Source: Candidatus Zhuqueibacterota bacterium (GTDB lineage: Bacteria > Zhuqueibacterota > Zhuqueibacteria > Thermofontimicrobiales > Thermofontimicrobiaceae). Taken from it: DNA of 40,723 nt. The notes below the pieces were generated by a model. The model did not search any database. It was not told the DNA's origin and saw only the letters and a list, made by a program, of their open reading frames with translations. The stretch's first letter is position 1. Each line of letters starts with the position of its first letter. Below are positions 25,312-32,664 of the stretch, piece by piece. The position numbers were made by a program, and so were the translations under genes. The stretch spans positions 1-40,723 of the forward strand of contig JADHVV010000014.1 in the NCBI GenBank assembly GCA_016783825.1, read 5' to 3'.

Positions 25312-25351
25312 TTAATATGTTAACCCATGTTTCAAAAATTTAACATATTAA
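25312..25351. promoter_or_regulatory. Inverted repeat in the divergent intergenic region
   Basis: The perfect 12-bp arms TTAATATGTTAA (25312-25323) and TTAACATATTAA (25340-25351) are 16 bp apart. They lie in the 350-bp gap between the divergent response regulator and the membrane-protein gene, where otherwise only AT-rich sequence is seen. It is a possible operator. Confidence 0.4.
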
Positions 25352-25548
25352 AATTCATTTCAAAAGTAAGGATTAATTTTTTTATAAGTGGTGATAAAAA
25401 ATCAAAAAAACAATTTTGAAAAATAACTGGAGGGTTTTTGGTCATTGGAGATTGAAAATCGTCCTTATTATTTACACGTAACTAAAACAAAAAGAACTCG
25501 TAAACATTTGTTACATCAATAATTTTTAAAACTCAAGGAGAAAATATT

Positions 25549-26181
25549 ATGGCGGAAAATAACCAGGCAAAAATGAAGCAGAATGTAAATAGTGCAACTA
25601 ATGAAATCAATCTCGGTAAATGGATCAATGAATCCTGGGATTTTGTTATGGCTAATTTTACTGAATTGATGATTATTAGTCTAATTTATGTCATTATCGT
25701 TTTGGTGGCATCTTCAACAGTGGTGATTAAATTCATTCTTTCCGGGCCTTTGTCTGTTGGTATTTTTTATGTGATTTTCAATAAAATGCGCGGCCAATCA
25801 ATTAACATTGGTGATATTTCCAAAGGGTTCAATTTTTTTGTTGCAGCAGTGTTAGCAGATATTTTGATCACCGTATTTGTTTCAATCGGTTTCTTTTTTC
25901 TTATTATCCCGGGAATTGTTATTTCAGCGCTTTATATGTTTGCATTCCCATTAATCCTTGAAAAAAACATGGACTTCTGGGAAGCAATGGAAACCAGCCG
26001 GAAAGTTGTGACAAAAAATATTTTTGAACTAAGCGTGTTTATGCTGGTACTTTATATTTTTATGGTCATAGGTGTATTGTTATTATTTGTGGGTTTTCTC
26101 GTGGCGCTGCCAATTACTTTTGCTGCGGTTGCACTCGCATATAAAGATATTTTTGGGTTGGAGGAAAATGCTGCTGGTTAA
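25549..26181 (+). CDS. Multi-pass membrane protein, DUF975-like
   Basis: In this 210-residue integral membrane protein, AAGGAG lies 9 nt before the ATG. After a polar N-terminus (1-25), GKWINESWDFVMANFTELM begins the first of about five hydrophobic segments: about 40-75, 95-125 (FNFFVAAVLADILITVFVSIG), 120-145 (FFFLIIPGIVISALYMF) and 168-200. The pattern, including IIPGIVISALYMFAFPLILEKNMDFWEAMETSRK, resembles DUF975/glycerophosphodiesterase-type membrane domains (the segment W-E-A-M-x-x-S is shared by these families). The function is unknown. It is monocistronic, followed by a palindromic element likely to act as a terminator. Confidence 0.75.
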   Translation: MAENNQAKMKQNVNSATNEINLGKWINESWDFVMANFTELMIISLIYVIIVLVASSTVVIKFILSGPLSVGIFYVIFNKMRGQSINIGDISKGFNFFVAAVLADILITVFVSIGFFFLIIPGIVISALYMFAFPLILEKNMDFWEAMETSRKVVTKNIFELSVFMLVLYIFMVIGVLLLFVGFLVALPITFAAVALAYKDIFGLEENAAG

Positions 26182-26211
26182 TTTATAATGAGTTTAATAA
26201 ATTTATAACAA

Positions 26212-26367
26212 GGGGCTGTATCAAAAGCCAAACTACCTGTCATTCCCGCGAAAGCAGGAATCCATAAGTTATTATTTTTAATGGATACCCGCACCAAAGA
26301 CACTGTTTGCAGTCACTTTCGCAGGTATGATATAAATGGATCTTTTCTATACTTCTGATACAGCCCC
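26212..26367. repeat. Palindromic element with GGGGCTGTATCA ends
   Basis: The perfect 12-bp ends GGGGCTGTATCA (26212-26223) and TGATACAGCCCC (26356-26367) enclose CATTCCCGCGAAAGCAGGAATCC-type sequence and its partial complement. That internal motif is a familiar dispersed repeat in many bacteria (from memory). It separates two converging genes and ends in TCGTTTTT, so it may terminate both. Confidence 0.75.
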
Positions 26368-26377
26368 TCGTTTTTAT

Positions 26378-27579
26378 TTAATCCATCATCAGCACTTCTT
26401 CAACTCGTTCCAAAGCCCAATCTATTTCTTCCTTTGTAATCACCAGTGGTGGAGCTAAACGAATAATATTCCAGTGAGTCTCTTTTGCCAGCACACCCTT
26501 TTCCATCAACGCTTCGCAAAATCTTCGCGCGCCACCAGCATCTTTTTTTAGAACAATTCCAATCCACAATCCTTTCCGCGATAAAAATCGACATGAGGAC
26601 TTTCTATTTTATGCAATTGTTCCATGAGATAATCGCCCAGTTCTTCAGCGCGTTCACACAATTTTTCATCAACAATGACTTTTAACGATTCCCTGGCAAC
26701 AGCACATGCCAATGGATTTCCTCCATAAGTTGAGCCGTGATCTCCCGGTTCAAACACATCCATCACTTCTTTTGATGCAAGCACAGCCGATACAGGGTAC
26801 ATTCCACCGGAGAGCGCTTTGCCAATTGTAACAACATCAGCTTCGACATTTTCATGTTCGGATGAGAACATTTTCCCGGTTCTACCCAATCCACTTTGAA
26901 TTTCATCCGCAATAAAAAGAACATTATTTTTTTCACAAATTTCTTTAGCTTTTTTAAGATAACCTGCCGGTGGTACAACAACGCCGCCTTCGCCCTGAAT
27001 TGGTTCCACCAAAAAAGCTGCCGTGTTGGGAGTAATTGCTTTCTCCAGCGATTGGGCATCACCAAAGGGGATCATCTTAAATCCCGGGGTTAAAGGACCA
27101 AAACCATCTTTATACTGCTTTTCCGGAGAAAAAGTAACGATCGAGATTGTCCTGCCGTGAAAATTCCCATCACAAGTAATAATTTCCGCTTTGTCATTCT
27201 CAACACCCTTGACCTGGTATGCCCATTTACGAGCAGCTTTCAAAGCTGTTTCAACTGCTTCAGCACCTGAATTCATGGGCAGCACTACTTCGTATCCGGT
27301 CAATTCACATAATTCTTTTGCCAACAGTGGCCATTGGTCATTTCTAAAGGCGCGTGAAGTAAGCGCTAATTTTTCTGCTTGTTCTTTCATAACATTAACA
27401 ATCCGCGGATGACAATGTCCCTGGTTCACCGCAGAATACGCTGCTAAAAAATCCATATATTTATTGCTTTCAACATCTTCGAGCCACACACCATGTCCTT
27501 TGGAAATAACAACGTCAAGAGGTTTATAATTATGGGCTCCGTACCGATCTTCTGTTTCAATGTAGTTCTTACTGTTCAT
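26378..27579 (-). pseudogene. rocD: Ornithine aminotransferase, frameshifted near its C-terminus
   Basis: The enzyme converts ornithine and 2-oxoglutarate to glutamate semialdehyde and glutamate. The ATG at 27579 follows GGAGGC. Frame 1 (27579-26548) covers the PLP fold-type I core: SGAEAVETALKAARKW, GNFHGRTISIV, EPIQGEGGVVVPP, ADEIQSGLGRTG and the Schiff-base Lys254 (TIGKALSGG). It then ends abruptly. The missing tail is in another frame (26569-26378): LWIGIVLKKDAGGARRFCEAL, then IRLAPPLVITKEEIDWALERVEEVL. One extra G at about 26570 (GGAAAGG to GGAAAGGG) restores a normal protein of about 400 residues. A consensus error or a recent mutation are both possible. It lies 19 bp after the anti-sigma gene. 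Confidence 0.88.
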
Positions 27580-27598
27580 TAAATTTGCCTCCAATAAT

Positions 27599-28876
27599 TT
27601 ATTCTAACTTCTTTATATCTTTTTTAATCATTTTATAATCATCAAATGTTTTAAACAGGATTTCATTTTTATAAAAAAACGCCAATGCTTCTTTAATGCG
27701 ATTGTCCGATTTTGTGTCTTTTGCTAATTGAATCAGGTTCTTTGCTAATAAATAGGTTGCTTGTTTTTTATTAACCGATTCCGGGTGGTCTTCTAAATAA
27801 GTTTTTAAAAGTTTTATTTTTTCTTCTGTTTTTGTTTTTGAATTCAACTCTTTTAAAATATTAACGAAAGGATCATCTTTGGAAATTGAATTGTTTTCTC
27901 TAATTGATGTGGGCTGATATTCAAACGGTTTTGTTTTTTTCATCTTTTCTGCCGGAGTAAATACCTTTGAACCTGCCGGAACGGCAGGTGGCTGTATCGC
28001 CATCTCTTTTTGTTGAGTTTTTATCTCGCCTAACTTTTCCACTTTTTCCGTATTTTGATTTTTGATATCAATGGATTTGCTTTGGACAGCCATATCAAAA
28101 CGGTTATTTTCATTTTCAACCGCTAAATTTGATGGTGCTATTTCTTGTTCGCCAACAATTTTACTTTCTTCATTTTGTGTATTCTTTCCTGATATTTTTT
28201 TTGTTTGAGCTGTACTTTTTGATAGCTCAATTCCTCTATTAGTTTTTTGAAAAGTCGATGGTCTGATATTTTTATTTGCTTTTAATCCTGATCGATTGTC
28301 AGCGGTTTTCAAAAAAGATTTTTGTCCGGCGCCTTTCTGTTCACCATTTTGTTTAGTTGTTGCTTCGAATAATTTTTTTTCATCATCGTTTAAAAAAACT
28401 TCTTCTTTGAATTCAGTCAGCGGTTCTTTTATTTTTTTTGTCTGAGGTTCAGCACTGCTGGATTCAATCTCATCCATTTCCATTGGTAAATTATATTTGC
28501 CCTGGTTAAAAAAAGATATTTTTACAAAAAAGATTAAAATTACTGTTGCCGCTGCTAATCCAACGATGCGATAATTTATTCTTTCCAGCAAAAAGAAGTT
28601 TCCGACTTTAACTTTTACACTTGCCCATAAATACTGTTTTGCTTCTGCTGGACGAATTTTGTTCATAATATTAGAAGTCAATTTTTTCCAGTATTCTGAG
28701 CCAGGTTCATCATAAATTTCTGCTTTGCCAACCGAGTTTAAAATTTGCAATCTCTCCAATTCTTTTTGGCAAGCAGCACATTGTAATAGATGATCTTCAA
28801 CATTCTTTCGTTCTATATCTTTTATTTCATTATCTATCACCAAAGATAATTTGTTTTTTATATTTTCGCACTTCAT
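27599..28876 (-). CDS. Anti-sigma factor with zinc-finger (zf-HC2) domain
   Basis: This 425-residue protein starts 10 bp after the ECF sigma gene. Residues 1-45 form a zf-HC2/anti-sigma domain: CENIKNKLSLVIDNEI, then HLLQCAACQKELERL with the HxxxCxxC zinc ligands. A transmembrane helix (IVGLAAATVILIFFVKISFF, about 103-122) places the long C-terminal part outside the cytoplasm. That part is a Lys/Glu/Gln/Ser-rich, probably disordered stalk (about 130-330) and a helical end (about 335-425) with a TPR-like look (EEKIKLLKTYLEDHPES, ATYLLAKNLIQLAKDTK). Such proteins hold an ECF sigma at the membrane until a signal releases it. The signal is unknown. Confidence 0.85.
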   Translation of the reverse strand: MKCENIKNKLSLVIDNEIKDIERKNVEDHLLQCAACQKELERLQILNSVGKAEIYDEPGSEYWKKLTSNIMNKIRPAEAKQYLWASVKVKVGNFFLLERINYRIVGLAAATVILIFFVKISFFNQGKYNLPMEMDEIESSSAEPQTKKIKEPLTEFKEEVFLNDDEKKLFEATTKQNGEQKGAGQKSFLKTADNRSGLKANKNIRPSTFQKTNRGIELSKSTAQTKKISGKNTQNEESKIVGEQEIAPSNLAVENENNRFDMAVQSKSIDIKNQNTEKVEKLGEIKTQQKEMAIQPPAVPAGSKVFTPAEKMKKTKPFEYQPTSIRENNSISKDDPFVNILKELNSKTKTEEKIKLLKTYLEDHPESVNKKQATYLLAKNLIQLAKDTKSDNRIKEALAFFYKNEILFKTFDDYKMIKKDIKKLE

Positions 28877-28886
28877 TATGATATTC

Positions 28887-29489
28887 CTAAACTTCTTTTG
28901 ATTCTAAGTATGGTTTGAGTAATTCTTTTAACTTTTCCCTAGCGCGAGACAGACGGGACATAACAGTACCAATACTGACTTCCAACTGCTCGCTTATTTC
29001 CTGGTAGCTCAACTCTTCGGACGTTCTCAATATAAAAACAACTCTTTGGTCTAAAGGCAACATTTCCAAAGCCAGTTTTATTTGTTGTTTGTATTCACGG
29101 TGAATTATCTTTTTCAAAGAATTGTCATTTTGAGATGAAAATACATCTTGATTTTCCGATCGGTTAAAAGTCTCCTTGTAACGTCGATTTTTTTCAATAA
29201 AGTTTAGTGTCGTATTAATTGTTATTCGATGAAGCCATGGATAAAAAGAGTACTTTTCATCAAACCGCTCTAAATTCCTGTATGCCTTTACAAAAGTATC
29301 CTGGACAATATCATTGGTATCGTCATGATTTAAAACCATCTTCCGGGCTAAACCATAAATCGCTTTCTGATATTTTACGACAAGCGTTTCAAAAGCTTTT
29401 TGATTGCCCTTTTTAGCTTTCCGAACCAGCCGCAGGTCTTCTTTGTCAGTTTGATTGATTTTGTTTTTTTTCATGCCTACACTAAACAT
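28887..29489 (-). CDS. ECF RNA polymerase sigma factor (RpoE-like)
   Basis: This 200-residue group-4 sigma factor has region 2 (AFETLVVKYQKAIYGLARKM, then DDTNDIVQDTFVKAYRNLERFD and PWLHRITINTTLNFI) and region 4 (LPLDQRVVFILRTSEELSYQEISEQLEVSIGTVMSRLSRAREKL), with the expected helix-turn-helix. The start may be ATG 29489 or 29474 (MKKNKINQ); neither has a strong ribosome site. It heads a sigma - anti-sigma - ornithine aminotransferase operon from a near-consensus promoter (29550-29522). Because that promoter looks sigma-70-like, autoregulation is not obvious. It is divergent from the histidine kinase gene. Confidence 0.93.
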   Translation of the reverse strand: MFSVGMKKNKINQTDKEDLRLVRKAKKGNQKAFETLVVKYQKAIYGLARKMVLNHDDTNDIVQDTFVKAYRNLERFDEKYSFYPWLHRITINTTLNFIEKNRRYKETFNRSENQDVFSSQNDNSLKKIIHREYKQQIKLALEMLPLDQRVVFILRTSEELSYQEISEQLEVSIGTVMSRLSRAREKLKELLKPYLESKEV

Positions 29490-29521
29490 ACAGATGAAAA
29501 TAAGTTTTATTCCCCAAATGG

Positions 29522-29550
29522 AAAATAAGAAAAATATTTTTTAGTGTCAA
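29522..29550 (-). promoter_or_regulatory. Promoter of the sigma/anti-sigma operon
   Basis: On the minus strand TTGACA (29550-29545), a 17-bp spacer and TATTTT (29527-29522) lie about 35 bp before the sigma gene start. It is divergent from the histidine kinase promoter, with only 13 bp between the two -35 boxes. Confidence 0.6.
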
Positions 29551-29563
29551 CAATAAATATAAT

Positions 29564-29592
29564 TTGACATATTGAGTTTTAATTTATATATT
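29564..29592 (+). promoter_or_regulatory. Promoter of the histidine kinase/response regulator operon
   Basis: A perfect -35 TTGACA (29564-29569), a 17-bp spacer and TATATT (29587-29592) predict a start near 29600 and a leader of about 110 nt before the kinase ATG. TGACA motifs within and downstream of it are spaced by multiples of 11 bp (see the 29626-29648 entry). Confidence 0.65.
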
Positions 29593-29625
29593 TTGGAGGA
29601 ATTTATATTGAATCTTCAGATTTAA

Positions 29626-29648
29626 AAATTTGACAAAATTATGACACT
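29626..29648 (+). promoter_or_regulatory. Pho-box-like 11-bp direct repeat upstream of the kinase
   Basis: TGACA occurs at 29631 and 29642, exactly 11 bp apart, and once more at 29565, 66 bp (six turns) upstream. Read on the other strand, the core GTGTCATAATTTTGTCAA matches 14 of 18 positions of the E. coli PhoB box CTGTCATAAATCTGTCAT. It is probably a binding site for an OmpR/PhoB-type regulator, plausibly the one encoded downstream. Confidence 0.5.
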
Positions 29649-29711
29649 TTATATTTTATATCTTTGTAAATTGTTTCAAAAAATGAATCTTTTTATTTTT
29701 ATAATAATCGA

Positions 29712-31763
29712 ATGGCAAAACTAATCAAAAAACCTATCTCCAATTTAACTATCCTTTTCTTGTTTTCTATCCTCATTCCCGGATTTATTTTGGCATATTT
29801 TAGCATCCAGACCATTGCCAATCAAAAAGAACTCACTGAAAAAAAATTGTTAGAAGATCAAAATCAATCCGCCAAAGAATTTGCCGAATACTTTGAACAG
29901 AACCTGCAAAATTGTGCAGATGAATTTTTTCAAAACGCAGATAGTCTATATGACAAAACTTGTGAGGCTTTTTCATCAATAAACACAATGGCGTTTGTTT
30001 CTCAAGCATTTATTATCGATAATAGAGGACAATTTATTTATCCACACTATTCTTTAAGCACAACCTTAAAACCAAAACATGGCAAATCTTCAGAATTTTC
30101 TCAACTAATTTCAAAAGCAGAAAAATTTGAATTCGCCGAATCCAATTTAAAAGCCGCGACACAACTCTATCAGGATGCTATAAAAATTTCAAAGAATAAG
30201 ACTGAAGGTGCTACAGCAATAAATGGATTGGCACGTGTTTATGTCAAACGCAATTTTAAAAATCAAGCGCTTAATTACTATAGAATTCTTGCCGCACGAT
30301 ACGGCTCTATTATTGATAACACTAACTTGCCATTTGCATATTACTCAATGCATCAAATGATCCAGATGTCATTTTCACGTAACACGAATCAACTCGCAAC
30401 CGATATTGATAATATTCTGTCTTTAATTATTAAGGGACAAATTGTTCTTTCGGACAACACTGCTTTTTTGCTTCACGAAATTGAACAGTGGTTGGAAAAC
30501 CAAAAAGAAATTTCAACAAACCTTTCTCAAAGGTTATCTCAAAAAATTTCCTCAATCCAAAAATTGCTCTTTTTTGTCCAATATGAAGGAATTTTATTAC
30601 AACAGAATTTACAAAATAGATACCACTCAACAGCCATTCCCAGGCTGGGTCAATTTTTAGCAATTACTGGTAAGAGTGAAAATAAACCTGTGCTGCTTAT
30701 ATTTAAGCCCACATCAGATAATTTCGGATTTTTAGGATTTCAAGTTGATTTAATCAAATTAAAAGAACAAACATTAAATTTTTCGTTCAAACAAAATTAT
30801 TCTTTCACCCCGAATATTGAAATCATTCCAGGATCAAAAGTAAATCAAATGGCGCTTGAACCATTCTGTACGATCAAAGAATTGAGCCCATTGGTTCCCT
30901 GGTGGAGAATTTGTATTCTTCCTCAGAACACAGAAATTGTGAACAAGTACATTTCAAGGCGCCGCTTGATTTATGGTATTACCCTTACATTTTTGATTAC
31001 TGGTATGTTTTTAGGTGTTGTGCTTGTTTTAAGAGACGTCTCTCGAGAGCAGCGCCTTGTTCAACTGCGGTCTGATTTTGTTTCCAATGTATCTCATGAA
31101 CTTAAAACGCCTCTTACTTCTATTCGTATGTTTGCCGAGACAATGCTTTTAGGACGAGTTAAAAAGAAAAGCGAACAGCAGGAATATCTTTCGATTATTG
31201 TAAATGAAACAGAGAGGCTAACCCGATTAATCAATACGGTTTTGGATTTTTCAAAAATTGAGAAAGGTAAAAAACAATATTTTTCACATCCAGCAAACAT
31301 TTCTCAAGTGATACATTCTGCAATTGATACGATGGAGCAATCTATTAAAGAAAAAGGATTCACATTGTTGTGTGATATTGAAACAAATGTGAAAACTGTA
31401 GCAGATTCCGATGCAATAGAGCAAGCAGTGCTTAATCTTTTGAGCAATGCTATTAAGTATTCTAATAACAAAAAAGAGATCTCTGTTAAATTGTGGGCAG
31501 AAAATGAGTCAATCTTTATTGAAGTTGTTGACAAAGGGATCGGCATTCCAGAATCTGAAAAAAAACGAATTTTTGATAAATTTTATCGAGCGCATATTGG
31601 ACACAAGAAGGATACTGGCGGCGCAGGTTTGGGCTTGACGGTGGTGAAGCATATCGTTGACGCTCATCAAGGAAAAATTGAATTGGAAAGCAGGGTCGGT
31701 GAAGGGAGCAAATTTACTATTATAATGCCTCAAATCCGAAACAACAACGAGGGGAATAAGTGA
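29712..31763 (+). CDS. Membrane sensor histidine kinase (PhoR/VicK-type core)
   Basis: This is a 683-residue sensor kinase. TM1 is about 12-32 and TM2 about 419-440. Between them lies a roughly 385-residue periplasmic region whose start (about 135-215: EFAESNLKAATQLYQDAIKIS, AINGLARVYVKRNFKNQALNYYRIL) looks like TPR helices; the rest has no recognised fold. No HAMP or PAS domain is evident. The DHp domain has His462 (SDFVSNVSHELKTPLTSIRM). The ATP-binding domain has NLLSNAIKYS (N box), VVDKGIGIP (G1), FDKFYRA (F box) and GGAGLGL (G2). It overlaps the response regulator gene by 4 bp. No clear ribosome site precedes the ATG. Confidence 0.93.
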   Translation: MAKLIKKPISNLTILFLFSILIPGFILAYFSIQTIANQKELTEKKLLEDQNQSAKEFAEYFEQNLQNCADEFFQNADSLYDKTCEAFSSINTMAFVSQAFIIDNRGQFIYPHYSLSTTLKPKHGKSSEFSQLISKAEKFEFAESNLKAATQLYQDAIKISKNKTEGATAINGLARVYVKRNFKNQALNYYRILAARYGSIIDNTNLPFAYYSMHQMIQMSFSRNTNQLATDIDNILSLIIKGQIVLSDNTAFLLHEIEQWLENQKEISTNLSQRLSQKISSIQKLLFFVQYEGILLQQNLQNRYHSTAIPRLGQFLAITGKSENKPVLLIFKPTSDNFGFLGFQVDLIKLKEQTLNFSFKQNYSFTPNIEIIPGSKVNQMALEPFCTIKELSPLVPWWRICILPQNTEIVNKYISRRRLIYGITLTFLITGMFLGVVLVLRDVSREQRLVQLRSDFVSNVSHELKTPLTSIRMFAETMLLGRVKKKSEQQEYLSIIVNETERLTRLINTVLDFSKIEKGKKQYFSHPANISQVIHSAIDTMEQSIKEKGFTLLCDIETNVKTVADSDAIEQAVLNLLSNAIKYSNNKKEISVKLWAENESIFIEVVDKGIGIPESEKKRIFDKFYRAHIGHKKDTGGAGLGLTVVKHIVDAHQGKIELESRVGEGSKFTIIMPQIRNNNEGNK

Positions 31764-32440
31764 AAACAATTTTAGTGGTTGAAGATGACATAGCAATTTT
31801 ACGCGGCTTACGAGACAATTTAAAATTCGAAGGTTACAAGGTGATTGAGGCTACGGAGGGGAATAAAGGTTTGCAATTAGCGCTGAACGAGAATATAGAT
31901 TTGATTCTTTTGGATATAATGCTGCCAGGCTTAAACGGATATGATATTTGCCGAAAAGTTAAACAACAAAAACCAGAGCTTCCGATTATAATGCTCACTG
32001 CCAGAGGCCAGGAAGTTGACAAAGTAGCTGGTCTGGACCTGGGAGCAGATGATTACGTCTCCAAACCATTCAGCGTTCCCGAACTTTTGGCGCGAATACG
32101 GGCAGTGTTACGCAGATACAATAAAAAAGAAAGAGATGTTGATCAATTCTCCTTTGGTGAAATCACACTGGATTTTAAAAAGTATGAGGCAACTGTTAAA
32201 GAAAAAAAAGTAAACCTGTCTGCCAGAGAATTTGAAATCATGAAATATTTTATTAACCATGCTAATGAAGTTGTACATCGCCATGATCTATTAGACCAGG
32301 TCTGGGGTTACGAAACATTTCCCACTACACGTACCGTGGATAATTATATTCTCAATCTGCGCAAAAAATTTGAAACTGATCCAGCCAAGCCAAAGCACAT
32401 TTTAGGTGTGCATGGAGTTGGTTATAAATTTGAGCCTTAA
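31760..32440 (+). CDS. OmpR/PhoB-family DNA-binding response regulator
   Basis: This 226-residue partner of the preceding kinase starts at GTG 31760, overlapping the kinase stop (GTGA), with GAGGGG upstream. The REC domain has VVEDD (6-10), phospho-acceptor Asp52 (LILLDIMLPGLNG), Thr in MLTAR and Lys in VSKPF. The winged-helix output domain (about 130-226) has VNLSAREFEIMKYFI, LLDQVWGYE, TRTVDNYILNLRKKFE and HILGVHGVGYKF. The family binds tandem 11-bp half-sites. Pho-box-like TGACA repeats with that spacing occur upstream of the kinase and of the next gene, which suggests autoregulation and control of the propeller genes. Confidence 0.95.
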   Translation: MKTILVVEDDIAILRGLRDNLKFEGYKVIEATEGNKGLQLALNENIDLILLDIMLPGLNGYDICRKVKQQKPELPIIMLTARGQEVDKVAGLDLGADDYVSKPFSVPELLARIRAVLRRYNKKERDVDQFSFGEITLDFKKYEATVKEKKVNLSAREFEIMKYFINHANEVVHRHDLLDQVWGYETFPTTRTVDNYILNLRKKFETDPAKPKHILGVHGVGYKFEP

Positions 32441-32546
32441 ATTCAGGGGGTGAGATAGAAAAATTAAAAATCAAAAGATTGTTTAGCACCTTCTTTAAAT
32501 TTTAAATGATTCATTCCTGGATGTTGTCTCACCTCCCTGAAATTTT
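32440..32546. repeat. Long inverted repeat after the response regulator
   Basis: AATTCAGGGGGTGAGATA (from 32440) pairs imperfectly with TGTCTCACCTCCCTGAAATTT (about 32525-32546). The right arm is followed by a T run, so it could terminate the two-component operon. Confidence 0.6.
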
Positions 32547-32588
32547 TTTGACAACTTTTTGACAAACCTTAAGCCGAAACATGACAAT
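32547..32588 (+). promoter_or_regulatory. Phased TGACAA sites upstream of the TPR/propeller gene
   Basis: TGACAA begins at 32549, 32560 and 32582, separated by 11 and 22 bp. Read on the other strand, the first two sites give TTGTCAAAAAGTTGTCAA, 13 of 18 matches to the E. coli PhoB box. They lie about 80-115 bp before the first propeller gene. Confidence 0.5.
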
Positions 32589-32664
32589 ACGATTTTAGAA
32601 TTTGTTATCTTTAAGATGTAAAATTAAATGTTTTGGTTTTTTCATTTAATGGGAGGATCTCACA

